Shown here: positions 29,313 through 38,581 of the stretch, one piece after another
How the letters are laid out: the number at the start of each line of letters is the position of its first letter
Numbering within the stretch: the first letter of the stretch is position 1
Assembly (NCBI RefSeq): GCF_002958735.1
Contig: NZ_PPGH01000035.1
Location: forward strand, 584,001-648,000
Source of the DNA: Chromatium okenii
GTDB lineage: Bacteria > Pseudomonadota > Gammaproteobacteria > Chromatiales > Chromatiaceae
DNA: 64,000 nt
Direction of reading: 5' to 3'
Notes under the pieces: generated by a model
The model's database searches: none
Told to the model about the DNA's origin: nothing
Seen by the model: only the letters and a program-made list of their open reading frames with translations
Program-made: the position numbers and the translations under genes

Positions 29313-30274
29313 TGCTCAGTCGAATTGCAGAATCACTGTATTGGATGGCACGCCATTTGGAACGGGTCGATAACACCGCTCGCGTGCTGGATATTAACGT
29401 CGTACACATGCTGGAGGCGGATGAAAACGCGACCGAAGAGATGCAGTGGAAACCGCTGCTGGCCATCGTCAACGCGGAAGACTGTTACGCTCGCGCTTAT
29501 CCCGACGGGCGAATTACCGTGCAGCGCGTCATTCATCTGTTAACGCAGGATCGCAGCAATCCCGGCTGTCTTTTCAACAGCTTAAAACTCGCTCGTGAAA
29601 ATGCTCGCGTGGTGCGCGACCGCATTTCTAACGCGATGTGGGAAACGCTCAACCAATTTTGGCTGGCGACCGACAAACATCTGGCGACCACGCTGCCGCC
29701 GTGGCGAGCCGCAGAGTTTTACGCTTTCGTGCATCGGGAAGTGGCGACCTTTTTCGGTTTGAGCCAGAGCACCATGATGCGCGGTCAGGCGTATGGATTT
29801 ACGGCGCTGGGCAGTTTGCAGGAACGGGCAGATATGACGGCGCGGATTCTGGACGTGCGTTATCACCTGCTGCTGCCGGATTTAAGTCGCGTCGGTTCAC
29901 CGTTGGATTATTACCAATGGGGCGCGTTGCTCAAATCATTGTCGTGTTTTGAAACCTATCGGCGGCAATATCAAGGCGGAATCAATCCGCTAGAAGTAGT
30001 CGAATTCGTGGTGCTTAATCCGAATTACCCGCGTTCATTAACCTATTGTGTGAATGGTATTGCGCAAGCGTTGGAGCGAATTGGTCATTCGCCAAATGGC
30101 GCAGTGACCGAGCAATTGCTGGCGCTGCGAGCGCATTTATCCGGCATCACTGCCGCGCATATTCTCGATCAAGGGCTGCATGAATATCTCGATGAATTTC
30201 TGGCGCGATTGGCCGCATTTAGCGATGCGCTGCAAGTCGATTATTTCGACGCTTATTTGGGAGACGCGCCGTGA
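29309..30274 (+). CDS. Alpha-E domain protein (DUF403)
   Basis: An all-helical protein of about 321 residues, recognised by LSRIAESLYWMARHLERVDN, ARVLDINVV at the N-terminus and SRVGSPLDYYQWGALLKSLS, NPNYPRSLTYC later. The family always travels with circularly permuted ATP-grasp genes and is thought to form a complex with it. The frame opens at 29291, but ATGATG at 29309, overlapping the previous stop, is the likely start. Confidence 0.92.
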   Translation: MMLSRIAESLYWMARHLERVDNTARVLDINVVHMLEADENATEEMQWKPLLAIVNAEDCYARAYPDGRITVQRVIHLLTQDRSNPGCLFNSLKLARENARVVRDRISNAMWETLNQFWLATDKHLATTLPPWRAAEFYAFVHREVATFFGLSQSTMMRGQAYGFTALGSLQERADMTARILDVRYHLLLPDLSRVGSPLDYYQWGALLKSLSCFETYRRQYQGGINPLEVVEFVVLNPNYPRSLTYCVNGIAQALERIGHSPNGAVTEQLLALRAHLSGITAAHILDQGLHEYLDEFLARLAAFSDALQVDYFDAYLGDAP

Positions 30275-31161
30275 AATATCATCTTGAACAAGCCTTTCGC
30301 ATTCAATTTGCTGCTGCCGTCCGCGAGCATCATGTCCAAATTCGCCTCGCGCCGTGGAACGACGAGAGCCAAAGTTTATTATCGCTGGCGCTGCAAGTTG
30401 AACCGAGCGCCACGCCCAGCGCGTTTTACGACGGCTTTGGCAATCTCGCGCATCATTTCACGGTGCTGGGTGCGCATCAGACGCTGGAGTTTTCGCTCAT
30501 TGCCGAGGTTGAAACGCACCGTGAAAATCCGTTTGATTTTCTGGCAGTTGTGCCGGAGCGGGAATTGGAATGGATTGCCGACAGTTTGCGACAAGCGCCG
30601 CGATTATGGGATTTCGTGCTCAGTCACAGCGCCTTGACGCCCGCGTTACTGCCGCAGATTGAAGCGCATGTGATTCCAGTTTGGCGCGATGGAGTGCCGA
30701 TATTGCAACAGGTGCGCGACGCGAGTGATTGGATCGCGGAAATTGCCGAGTTTGATCCGACGATTGAAACCCCCGTTGCCGCGTTATCCGAACTGTTTAC
30801 AACGCAGCGCGGCACGGCAGCCGATCTCGCACATTTATTGATTGCGGTGATTCGGCAATGGCGCATTCCCGCCCGTTTCGTGTCGGGTTATCTCGATGCG
30901 TCCTATTTTGATCCAGACGATGAAGACCCGCCGGACACACCGCCGCGTCCGCAAACGCTGCATCACTGGGTCGAAGTGTTGACTCCGGGCGGGGGCTGGC
31001 GCGGCATTGATCCGGCGCTGCGGCTGCTTGCCGATGCAACCTATTTGCGGGTGGCAGTGGGGCGCGATGCGCGTGATACTCAGATGTTGCGCCAAACCTG
31101 TAAAGGTGAGAGCGAACATCCTGAATTAACGCAACTTCTCAACGTTTCAGTGGTTCAGTAG
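30271..31161 (+). CDS. Transglutaminase-like protein lacking the catalytic Cys
   Basis: The N-terminal transglutaminase-like region (about 1-150) leads to a core at about 165-275. The core has [20 protein letters not shown], then [14 protein letters not shown], the expected His in LHHWVEVL and Asp in GIDP. In relatives the first motif reads GVCxDFAH, whereas here it is GTAADLAH, so the nucleophilic Cys is replaced by Ala. The protein may bind peptides without cleaving them, or the substitution may be an error. Last gene of the ATP-grasp/alpha-E unit; its end overlaps the convergent creA by 23 bp. Confidence 0.88.
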   Translation: MKYHLEQAFRIQFAAAVREHHVQIRLAPWNDESQSLLSLALQVEPSATPSAFYDGFGNLAHHFTVLGAHQTLEFSLIAEVETHRENPFDFLAVVPERELEWIADSLRQAPRLWDFVLSHSALTPALLPQIEAHVIPVWRDGVPILQQVRDASDWIAEIAEFDPTIETPVAALSELFTTQRGTAADLAHLLIAVIRQWRIPARFVSGYLDASYFDPDDEDPPDTPPRPQTLHHWVEVLTPGGGWRGIDPALRLLADATYLRVAVGRDARDTQMLRQTCKGESEHPELTQLLNVSVVQ

Positions 31162-31642
31162 CAGTCGATGGTGCGGCGGTTGCCCAAGGCGCAATCGCCA
31201 CTGCCGTCACACTGTTTTTCGGCGAGCCTTCAATGATTTTGTCGCTATAACTTAAATAAACCAAGGTGTTACGCGGCGCGTCATAAAAACGCACTACTTG
31301 CAGGGTTTTGAATAACAGCGAGGTGCGTTTCTTAAACACATCCTCGCCATTGCGCTGCCCCGAACGCACATCATCCGGCAGGTTAATCGGGCCAACTTGG
31401 TTGCATTCCAGTGACGCATCCGAAGTGTCTTCCGCCAATCCCACCGCACCGGATACGCCGCCGGTTTTAGCGCGACTGAGATAACAGGCCACGCCGGGAA
31501 TGGCGTCGTCTTGAAAAACCTCAATAACAACCTTGTCGTTTGGTCCCATCAGTTTGAATTTAGTGGAAACGCTGCCGATTTCATCTGCGCCAACGTTAGT
31601 GACGCAGGTGATGAACATGAGTGGAATGAGCCATTTGTGCAT
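31139..31642 (-). CDS. creA: CreA family periplasmic protein
   Basis: A 167-residue secreted protein: signal peptide ([16 protein letters not shown]), then the CreA segments [40 protein letters not shown] and [40 protein letters not shown]. Its role is unknown. The frame is open upstream into the insertion sequence, but ATG at 31642 gives the signal peptide. An insertion sequence ends only 41 bp upstream and may have cut off the native promoter. Confidence 0.9.
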   Translation of the reverse strand: MHKWLIPLMFITCVTNVGADEIGSVSTKFKLMGPNDKVVIEVFQDDAIPGVACYLSRAKTGGVSGAVGLAEDTSDASLECNQVGPINLPDDVRSGQRNGEDVFKKRTSLLFKTLQVVRFYDAPRNTLVYLSYSDKIIEGSPKNSVTAVAIAPWATAAPSTATEPLKR

Positions 31643-31683
31643 GATTTGAGTTAACCTATTTGTGCCCGGTGCTGGAGCGATAA

Positions 31684-32908
31684 GGAAACACTGATTAAAT
31701 AGCCAGCATCGTTGCGATCTAAATGATAAAATAGGCATCAGTCGTAATGTAAATATGATACCAGCATGAAACAATTTTCTTTTGCACAATCAGAATTTTT
31801 AGCAAAAAAGAAAACGACGCGCCGTGAACGTTTTCTCAATGATATGGAAAAAATTGTTCCATGGTCAACTTTGGTTAAAGCATTGACACCTTATTACTAC
31901 CCTGATAGTCAAGGTAAGCGTGGTCGTCCGCCAATAGGATTAGAGCGGATGTTAAGGATGTACTTTGTACAGCAATGGTATCATCTTGCTGATGAGGCAC
32001 TGGAAGATGCAATTTACGATAGTCAATCATTACTGCAATTCATAGGTATTGATTTGAGTGTTGAAGCGGTACCAGATGCAACAACACTGTTGAAATTTCG
32101 CCATTTACTCGAACGTCATGCACTGACTACAGTGATTTTTTCTACAATCAATGCGCAGTTACGCGAGAAAGGATTGTTGTTAAATCAAGGGACAATCGTT
32201 GATGCGACCATTATCAATGCCCCTTCTTCAACAAAAAACGAAGCAAAAGAACGCGATCCAGAAATGCATTCTACTCGCAAGGGAAATCAATGGTATTTCG
32301 GAATGAAAGCACACATTGGTGTTGACGTTAATTCTGGGTTAGTGCATACCGTGGTTGGCACGGCGGCAAATGAGCATGATGTCACTCAAGTTGAAAACAT
32401 TTTACATGGTCAAGAACAAAAAGTTTTTGGTGATGCTGGCTACACTGGTGCAGATAAACGCGAAAAAGTTAAAAACAAATTTAATGAAAAAGTAGTCAGT
32501 TGGAATATCGCTGAAAAACGTTCTAAAGTTGAAAAAATGGATGATGGTTTGTTGAAAAATCTCACGCAACAGATTGAAAAAATTAAGGCGCAAATACGCG
32601 CGCGTGTTGAACATCCATTTCACATTATTAAAAATCTATTTATGCACCGTAAGGTACGTTATAAAGGGCTTGCGAAAAACACTGCGCAACTACAAACTTT
32701 GTTTGCTCTGGCTAATCTCTTAATAGCAAAAAAGGCGCTGTTAAAAGCCTAATATAGAGTTCACAGCATAAGAGTACCTTAATTTTACCTAATAAAGAGG
32801 TTGACTATTTTGAATCACTAAAGCAAAAACTATTTATTTAATATCCCCTCTATAAAAATATGCTTTTAAAAAGGCAACGTGGAGAACATTAAATAGATCA
32901 GCGGTTCC
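31684..32908 (+). mobile_element. Complete IS5-like insertion sequence, 1225 bp
   Basis: The element is bounded by imperfect 12-bp inverted repeats: GGAAACACTGAT at 31684-31695 and ATCAGCGGTTCC at 32897-32908 (10 of 12 pair). The 4 bp on both outer sides are ATAA (31680-31683 and 32909-32912), which fits a target duplication. It holds one intact transposase gene. There is about 145 bp of AT-rich non-coding sequence between the gene and the right end. Being intact with a visible target duplication, it is probably a recent insertion. Confidence 0.9.
31766..32752 (+). CDS. IS5 family transposase
   Basis: A 328-residue DDE transposase of the IS5 group. The N-terminal domain has [40 protein letters not shown] and [14 protein letters not shown]. 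The first catalytic Asp is in [17 protein letters not shown], the second in [14 protein letters not shown], and the Glu in [15 protein letters not shown], the Y(2)R(3)E(6)-like region. It is intact, with no frameshift. Confidence 0.95.
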   Translation: MKQFSFAQSEFLAKKKTTRRERFLNDMEKIVPWSTLVKALTPYYYPDSQGKRGRPPIGLERMLRMYFVQQWYHLADEALEDAIYDSQSLLQFIGIDLSVEAVPDATTLLKFRHLLERHALTTVIFSTINAQLREKGLLLNQGTIVDATIINAPSSTKNEAKERDPEMHSTRKGNQWYFGMKAHIGVDVNSGLVHTVVGTAANEHDVTQVENILHGQEQKVFGDAGYTGADKREKVKNKFNEKVVSWNIAEKRSKVEKMDDGLLKNLTQQIEKIKAQIRARVEHPFHIIKNLFMHRKVRYKGLAKNTAQLQTLFALANLLIAKKALLKA

Positions 32909-32989
32909 ATAAATACTGATGGCGACGCCATTACTTGTCATGCTTTTTCGTGTAGAAAGCGAAGTTTACCTTGATTGAGGAAATAGCCC

Positions 32990-33328
32990 ATGCAGAAATC
33001 ACTTGTTTTATTCCCAGTTCGTATCGCCTTATTGTCTGCTGCCGCATTTACGGCATTCGCGTGGCAACCCGCCAGTGCTGCGGATTCAGTGTGTAAAGGA
33101 TTAGCGCAAGCAGATTGTGAAGGCAATGCACAATGTCGCTGGCAAGCGGCGCTGACCCGCAAAGACGGTGTTCAGGTGAGCGCCCACTGCCGCAAGGGTA
33201 CAAAAAGAATGCGCCTGCTGCTGATGCAGTTGCGCCAGTTGCTGCGCCAACGGATGCACCAGTTGCGCCAGCCGTTGCAGCACCAGTGCGCTGCTGCCCT
33301 CGTCGCCGCAGCAGCTTCCGATGACTGA
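32990..33328 (+). CDS. Small periplasmic Cys-rich protein with Ala/Pro-rich tail, probable frameshift
   Basis: A signal peptide (VRIALLSAAAFTAFAW..ASA) is followed by a short domain with five cysteines: VCKGLAQADCEGNAQCRWQA and VSAHCRKG among them. After about 33198 the published frame becomes Arg/Gln/Leu-rich (QLRQLLRQRMHQLRQ), while another frame reads YKKNAPAADAVAPVAAPTDA, a much more natural Ala/Pro tail. A one-base error is likely, and the real protein would then end near 33324. Function unknown. Confidence 0.7.
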   Translation: MQKSLVLFPVRIALLSAAAFTAFAWQPASAADSVCKGLAQADCEGNAQCRWQAALTRKDGVQVSAHCRKGTKRMRLLLMQLRQLLRQRMHQLRQPLQHQCAAALVAAAASDD

Positions 33329-33480
33329 GAAAAAGACTGCGCCATAATCATTTTAATGAACGGGCGCATTGCCGTCCGTTCAGTCGCATCTGATAATCGT
33401 GTAGTCTCAACTGCATCGACTGACAGCCGTTAGCGATACTTTTCATGTTCACTCCTCTATATCCCCGACGGAACCACACG

Positions 33481-35085
33481 ATGACTATGACCGGACGCCC
33501 GAATAGCGAACACTCGCTTGATCATCACGGCCTGTATAACCTCAACACTGTGCACTGGAATTTGCCCACGCCTGCGCTGTATGAACAGGCATTACGGGCA
33601 CACGAAGGCGTGTTATCCCACATGGGCCCGCTGGTGGTGCGCACGGGTCATCACACCGGACGCTCGGCAAATGACAAATTTGTCGTCGAAGAAGAGACCA
33701 GCAAATCGCATATCTGGTGGGGCGAAATCAACCGCCCGATTGATGAAGCGCACTTTGATTTGGTGCATCACCGGCTCGCGTCCTATCTCCAGATGAAAGA
33801 CGTTTATGTGCAGGATTGTTATGTTGGCGCTGATCCGGCATATCGAATGCCGGTGCGAATCGTCTCCGAATACGCTTGGCACAGCCTATTTGCCCGCAAT
33901 CTGTTTATTCAACCCAGCAGCAGTGAACTCGCCAGCCTGATTCCTGAATTCACGGTGATTGACGCGCCGCGTTTTCATGCCATTCCGTCGCTGGATAACA
34001 CCCGCAGCGAAACCTTCATCATGGTCAATTTCGCCAAGAAACTGATTTTGATTGGCGGCACCAGCTACGCTGGTGAAATCAAGAAGTCATTGTTTACCGT
34101 GATGAATTACATGATGCCGTTCCGCGATGTGCTGCCGATGCACTGCTCGGCAAATATCGGCGCAGATGGAAAAACTGCGCTGTTTTTTGGTCTGAGTGGA
34201 ACGGGCAAAACCACGCTGTCGGCAGATGCGTCACGCACTTTGATTGGTGACGACGAGCACGGCTGGAGCAATGAAGGCGTGTTTAATTTTGAGGGCGGCT
34301 GTTACGCCAAAATGATTCGGTTGTCGCCGACTGCCGAGCCAGAAATCTACGCGACCACGATGCGCTTCGGCACGGTGCTGGAGAACGTGACGGTTGAAGC
34401 AGAAGATCGTCGGTTGAATTTGGACGACGAATCGCTGACCGAAAACACTCGCGGCGGCTATCACATCAGCGCCATTCCCAACGCCAGCGAAACCGGCATG
34501 GGCGGTCATCCCAGCGCGATTCTGTTTTTAACCTGCGATGCGTTTGGCGTGTTGCCGCCAGTGTCGCGGTTGACGCCAGAACAGGCGATGTATCACTTCA
34601 TTTCTGGTTATACCGCTCGCGTCGCTGGGACGGAAAAAGGCGTGACCGAACCCGCACCAGTGTTCAGCGCCTGCTACGGCGCACCGTTTATGCCGCTGCA
34701 TCCACAAAAATACGCCGCACTGCTCGGCAAACGTTTGACTGATCACAACACCACGGTGTGGCTGATTAACACTGGTTGGAGTGGCGGCGCTTACGGCGTG
34801 GGCGACCGGATTAAAATTCCGCACACTCGCGCCATGGTCAACGCAGTGCTCGACGGCAAATTGGACGACGTGGCAACGCGGATTGATCCAATTTTCGGTC
34901 TGCAAATTCCTGAATCCTGCCCTGATGTACCGGAGGGCATTCTCGATCCGCGCAGCACCTGGCCGGATGGTGCGGCTTACGACACGCAGGCGCGTAAATT
35001 AGCCGGCATGTTCCAAGCCAATTTCACCAAATTCGCCGATCAGGTGGATGAGCGGATTAAGGCTGCCGGACCGCTGGCAGGTTAA
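33481..35085 (+). CDS. pckA: Phosphoenolpyruvate carboxykinase (ATP)
   Basis: Gluconeogenic enzyme converting oxaloacetate and ATP to PEP. Landmarks are VVRTGHHTGRSANDKFVVEE, the kinase-1a P-loop GLSGTGKTTLSAD, the metal-binding LIGDDEHGW and GCYAKMIRLSPTAEPEIY, and the RVAGTEKGVTEP segment. About 534 residues from ATG 33481, normal for the family; the frame is open to 33445. It is not obviously in an operon with pyrC, as a hairpin follows. Confidence 0.96.
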   Translation: MTMTGRPNSEHSLDHHGLYNLNTVHWNLPTPALYEQALRAHEGVLSHMGPLVVRTGHHTGRSANDKFVVEEETSKSHIWWGEINRPIDEAHFDLVHHRLASYLQMKDVYVQDCYVGADPAYRMPVRIVSEYAWHSLFARNLFIQPSSSELASLIPEFTVIDAPRFHAIPSLDNTRSETFIMVNFAKKLILIGGTSYAGEIKKSLFTVMNYMMPFRDVLPMHCSANIGADGKTALFFGLSGTGKTTLSADASRTLIGDDEHGWSNEGVFNFEGGCYAKMIRLSPTAEPEIYATTMRFGTVLENVTVEAEDRRLNLDDESLTENTRGGYHISAIPNASETGMGGHPSAILFLTCDAFGVLPPVSRLTPEQAMYHFISGYTARVAGTEKGVTEPAPVFSACYGAPFMPLHPQKYAALLGKRLTDHNTTVWLINTGWSGGAYGVGDRIKIPHTRAMVNAVLDGKLDDVATRIDPIFGLQIPESCPDVPEGILDPRSTWPDGAAYDTQARKLAGMFQANFTKFADQVDERIKAAGPLAG

Positions 35086-35091
35086 ATCACG

Positions 35092-35120
35092 CCAGCTCCC
35101 TTTGAAAAAAAGGGAGCTGG
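35092..35120 (+). terminator. Perfect hairpin between pckA and pyrC
   Basis: CCAGCTCCCTTT (35092-35103) and AAAGGGAGCTGG (35109-35120) form a 12-bp perfect stem with loop GAAAA. There is no following T-run. It resembles the C/G-run palindromes elsewhere in the window and is probably a variant of them, which may also serve as a weak terminator or mRNA 3' end for pckA. Confidence 0.6.
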
Positions 35121-35148
35121 GTGAATTCAAACAAAGCCATTTTCGCAG

Positions 35149-36192
35149 ATGAATCAATTCGATAGCCTCACAATCACCCGTCCTGATGACTGGCATCTGC
35201 ACGTCCGCGATGACGCAGCGATGGCGGATGTCATCGGTCACACCGCTCGCCAATTTGCGCGGGCAATCATCATGCCCAACCTGAAACCGCCGATTGTCAC
35301 CACCGCGCAAGCAGCTGATTATCAAGCACGAATTATTGCTGCATTGCCTGCTGGCAGTGATTTTCAACCGCTGATGACGCTCTATCTCACCGATGACACT
35401 GCGCCAGCGGAAATCATCACGGCAAAAGCCAGCGGCGCAGTGTTCGCCTGCAAGTTGTATCCGGCTGGCGCAACCACCAATTCAGACAATGGTGTCACCG
35501 CGTTGGAGCGCATTTATCCCGTTTTGGAGGCGATGCAGCAGGTTGGGCTGCCGTTGCTGGTACATGGTGAAGTGACTGCATCGGAAGTGGATATTTTTGA
35601 TCGTGAACAACGGTTTATCGACGATCAGCTTGCGCCATTAACCCAAACATTTCCGGCATTAAAAGTGGTGTTTGAACACGTTACGACGGCAGAAGCAGTG
35701 GCATTTGTTCGTGCTGGCACTGAAACGCTGGCAGCGACGATTACGCCACATCATCTGTTGTATAACCGCAACGCGATTCTCGCTGGCGGTATTCATCCGC
35801 ATCTTTATTGCCTGCCGGTGTTGAAACGCGAACGTCATCGGCTGGCGCTATTGGATGCTGCGACGAGCGGCGAACCGCGTTTTTTTCTCGGCACTGACAG
35901 CGCACCGCACGCAGTTGGCGCAAAAGAAACGCACTGTGGTTGTGCGGGAATTTACAGCGCCCACGCCGCGCTGGAACTTTACGCCGAAGCGTTTGCACAG
36001 GCGGGCGCATTGGAGCGATTAGAAGGATTCGCCAGTCATTTTGGCGCAGATTTTTACACTCTGCCGCGCAATGCGGGAACAGTTACGCTGCGGCGTGAAT
36101 CATGGCAAGTGCCTGATTATTATCGCTTTGGTTCAGAGCAAATTGTGCCTTTGCGGGCTGGTGAAGTATTGAATTGGCGTGTGGATTATTGA
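35149..36192 (+). CDS. pyrC: Dihydroorotase
   Basis: Third step of pyrimidine synthesis, class II PyrC type. Zn ligands are in [28 protein letters not shown] carries the carboxylated Lys (about residue 100); LLVHGEVT and [11 protein letters not shown] give the His ligands; and [11 protein letters not shown] carries the catalytic Asp. Length 347 is normal. Confidence 0.96.
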   Translation: MNQFDSLTITRPDDWHLHVRDDAAMADVIGHTARQFARAIIMPNLKPPIVTTAQAADYQARIIAALPAGSDFQPLMTLYLTDDTAPAEIITAKASGAVFACKLYPAGATTNSDNGVTALERIYPVLEAMQQVGLPLLVHGEVTASEVDIFDREQRFIDDQLAPLTQTFPALKVVFEHVTTAEAVAFVRAGTETLAATITPHHLLYNRNAILAGGIHPHLYCLPVLKRERHRLALLDAATSGEPRFFLGTDSAPHAVGAKETHCGCAGIYSAHAALELYAEAFAQAGALERLEGFASHFGADFYTLPRNAGTVTLRRESWQVPDYYRFGSEQIVPLRAGEVLNWRVDY

Positions 36193-36232
36193 TGCGTTTA
36201 TTCATCATCCTGACGTTTAAGCGGAATTCAGA

Positions 36233-36787
36233 ATGCGTAACATTATGTTAATTGAGTTTCTGCTCATTTCCGGTTTAATGATTAGCGGTTGCGCCAATCA
36301 ACCCGAACGTATTGATTACCGTCGTGTCACGAGGGTGATTGCACCAATCGAATATGCGCAGATTCAATGCAGTAGTATTCCAATTATAGAACGTCATACC
36401 TGTTTAACTGCGGTGATTGAACATTATGAAAACGTCCATCAGCAGCAATCCACTTCACCAACGCCAATGAATAAACCGTTTTTACTGGTATTTGATGATG
36501 GAGCAGAATATCGCGGACGTTATTTATCCAATGCTTTTGCTGCCTACTTCAAAGTCGATCACCAGAAAAAACAGTGCATTGGTCAATACAACGCTTTTGC
36601 TGGTGATGCCAGTTCAATTTTTAACATTCGTTGTAATAACGGTATTACCGGTCATGCCGATATTATTCTCGATCACGGCGGTAAAAATGGAATTGGTGAA
36701 TTCCAAATGAGCAATAACAAACATGGTCATATTGTTTTTGGTGAAGCAGCGGTCATTCCGATTAGCGAGCAGAGCAAAATGAAATAG
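36233..36787 (+). CDS. Hypothetical lipoprotein
   Basis: A 184-residue protein with a lipoprotein signal peptide (LIEFLLISGLMISGC, lipobox Cys about residue 20). The mature part starts polar, and from about residue 80 has FLLVFDDGAEYRGRYLSNAF, then CIGQYNAFAG and IILDHGGKNGIGEFQM, which look like a small beta-rich domain. I do not recognise the family. It is followed convergently by a thioesterase gene. Confidence 0.75.
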   Translation: MRNIMLIEFLLISGLMISGCANQPERIDYRRVTRVIAPIEYAQIQCSSIPIIERHTCLTAVIEHYENVHQQQSTSPTPMNKPFLLVFDDGAEYRGRYLSNAFAAYFKVDHQKKQCIGQYNAFAGDASSIFNIRCNNGITGHADIILDHGGKNGIGEFQMSNNKHGHIVFGEAAVIPISEQSKMK

Positions 36788-36808
36788 GACTGACGAATTA
36801 AGGTGGGT

Positions 36809-37177
36809 TTAAACGATGGTTGCATTGGGTAACGGAATTTTGCACCCTGTTTCATCGAGACGAACAAAAGTGATACAAGTGGAAAAGATGGCTTCTTCTG
36901 CACCAGTATTGAGATCATCGGCAAAAACGCGGATAACGTAGGTGATTGAAGTGCATCCGCGTGACTGCTCGCTAGCATCGAAACGCAGTACTGCGCCTTG
37001 ATGAACACCGCGATGAAAGGCGACGCGATCCATGCCGATGGTGACAAATCTACAGCCGGGGTTATCGCGGCTGGCAGCGATCCATGCAATTTCATCGACC
37101 CATTTTAGCAAGCAGCCACCAAATAAATGACCATATTGATTGAGGTGTTCAGGGCGAACGACGGTGTAGCTTTCCAT
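36809..37177 (-). CDS. Acyl-CoA thioesterase, hotdog fold (YciA-like)
   Basis: A 122-residue single hotdog domain of the ACOT/YciA type: RPEHLNQYGHLFGGCLLKWV, DEIAWIAASR, VTIGMDRVAFHRGVHQGAVL and STCITFVRLDE. The Asn/His-Gly-containing NQYGHLFGG and Asp in KWVDEIA correspond to the active-site helix. Substrate unknown; its place near PEP-CTERM and exopolysaccharide genes may be chance. Confidence 0.85.
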   Translation of the reverse strand: MESYTVVRPEHLNQYGHLFGGCLLKWVDEIAWIAASRDNPGCRFVTIGMDRVAFHRGVHQGAVLRFDASEQSRGCTSITYVIRVFADDLNTGAEEAIFSTCITFVRLDETGCKIPLPNATIV

Positions 37178-37316
37178 GTTAAAAGGTCTCGATTGAGGTG
37201 GTGCTTTGCTTTACAGAATTGCGGCTGAAATTTATTTGTTTTACAAATGCAGATTAAGCCCAATTTTGTTACTTAACCTTCACTTTTTAGTGAATTTTCT
37301 GTGAGGTAAAATTCTA

Positions 37317-38044
37317 ATGAGTACGTCACAATTAAGTGATCATTTCCACAATTATTTTGAAATTATTCCAGCGCGAACACCAGATTTATTAGAACGTATT
37401 TTTCGCATTCGCCATGATGTGTATTGTCGTGAATTTGGTTATTTAGAAGGTGAGGCCTGTGCGGGGGGTTGGAACATGATGATTATGATGCTTTAGCACA
37501 ACATTGTTTGATTGTTCATCGTGCAACTGGTGTAGGAGCTGGCTGTGTTCGTATGGTGATGGCAAACAATGAACCAGACTTTTTATTACCGCTGGAACGT
37601 TTTTGTGGTGAAAGTTTAACCGATCCAGTTTTGCATCCTGCGCATTTACCGCGTTTGAATGTTGCAGAAGGTTCACGGTTAGCGGTGCATACCCAGTTTC
37701 GGAGAAGGGTTGGTGAGACGGAATCACCAGTAGGGATTGCATTGAATAGTGATCCTTCACCTAACGAACAACGGACATTTCCTTTACTCAGTCTTGCATT
37801 ATTTTACGCAAGTGCCGCCATGATGACCTTCGTACAGCGTCAGCATGTATTTGTAATGATTGAACCACGATTAGCACGGCGGGCAATTACCTTAAAATTA
37901 CCATTTGTACAGACGGGAAATGTCGTTGATTATCATGGACAAAGAGCGCCTTATTATGTATCCGTGCAACAGGTTATAGATAACGTCCCTGAAGATATGC
38001 AGGGTTTGTATAAGTTCGTCCATGATAGCTTAAATAAGACCTAG
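37317..38044 (+). CDS. PEP-CTERM/exosortase-associated acyltransferase, one frameshift
   Basis: A GNAT-fold protein related to N-acylhomoserine-lactone synthases, of the type found beside PEP-CTERM/exosortase genes. The N-terminal part (YFEIIPARTPDLLERIFRIR, HDVYCREFGYLEGEACAGG) is in one frame from ATG 37317 with GAGG upstream. The rest (EHDDYDALAQHCLIVHRATG, ERFCGESL, PRLNVAEGSRLAV, PLLSLALFYASAAMM) is in a second frame from about 37460. The break is at a G-run; one base added (GGGGGT[C]TGGAA) gives CAGGLEHDDYD. Proposed to acylate an unknown component of the exopolysaccharide/PEP-CTERM system. Confidence 0.88.
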
Positions 38045-38251
38045 TTAGAATAATGATAATGTAATTTTTAATTTAAAAAAGTGGATTTATTCAGTCGGTA
38101 GCCATGCTTACAGCCAGCAAAATCAATGCTTTCATACAAATAAAAATCTATTTGTAGTGTTCCCTTAATGTTGTTCTCGAAGAAGCATCCGCTCACCATC
38201 ATCTGATCGGGCTTTCGTTCTCAATTTGAAGTTACAGCACTGGAGTGCGTA

Positions 38252-38270
38252 TGTCGGAAAATTTTACGCA
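38252..38270 (+). promoter_or_regulatory. Upstream box 1 of PEP-CTERM gene
   Basis: TGTCGGAAAATTTTACGCA. It matches the box at 38430-38448 at 16 of 19 positions (TGTC-R-GA-W-AATTTTAC-R-CA). It lies about 240 bp upstream of a sigma-54-type promoter, a distance normal for enhancer-binding activators. I infer a site for a PrsR-like activator, which in other PEP-CTERM organisms acts with sigma-54; no prsR gene is in the window. Confidence 0.6.
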
Positions 38271-38429
38271 CAGCCATCAAACCAGCGAATCGTGCATATT
38301 CATCTTTAACTACATGATTTTATTGAAACTTACCTTGCTATAATAGGAAATCAGCTTCTTACAAAACTTAACAGTGTGCGTTTTTAACGGTGTAACTCCT
38401 GACTAGCTAAAATATGACGACACTCAAAG

Positions 38430-38448
38430 TGTCAGATAATTTTACACA
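38430..38448 (+). promoter_or_regulatory. Upstream box 2 of PEP-CTERM gene
   Basis: TGTCAGATAATTTTACACA, second copy of the box at 38252-38270. It lies about 60 bp upstream of the sigma-54-type promoter. The two boxes have the same orientation and are 178 bp apart. Likely activator-binding site. Confidence 0.65.
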
Positions 38449-38505
38449 TGCGGGATAAAGTAAAAACATAAAAAACTAACTCATTGATATTCATATTTTT
38501 TTTAT

Positions 38506-38522
38506 TTGGCGTAATTTTTGCT
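38506..38522 (+). promoter_or_regulatory. Sigma-54-type (-24/-12) promoter
   Basis: TTGGCGTAATTTTTGCT has GG at 38508-38509 and GC at 38520-38521, the exact 12-bp phase of -24/-12 elements. It lies 60 bp before the PEP-CTERM start codon. With the two 19-bp boxes upstream, the 537-bp gap between the acyltransferase and this gene is mainly regulatory; no gene is seen in it. Confidence 0.7.
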
Positions 38523-38581
38523 GCCTTTCTATACAGAATGTTTTAAGTTCACGGTTTAATTGCTTCCTTTCGGAGTAACTC

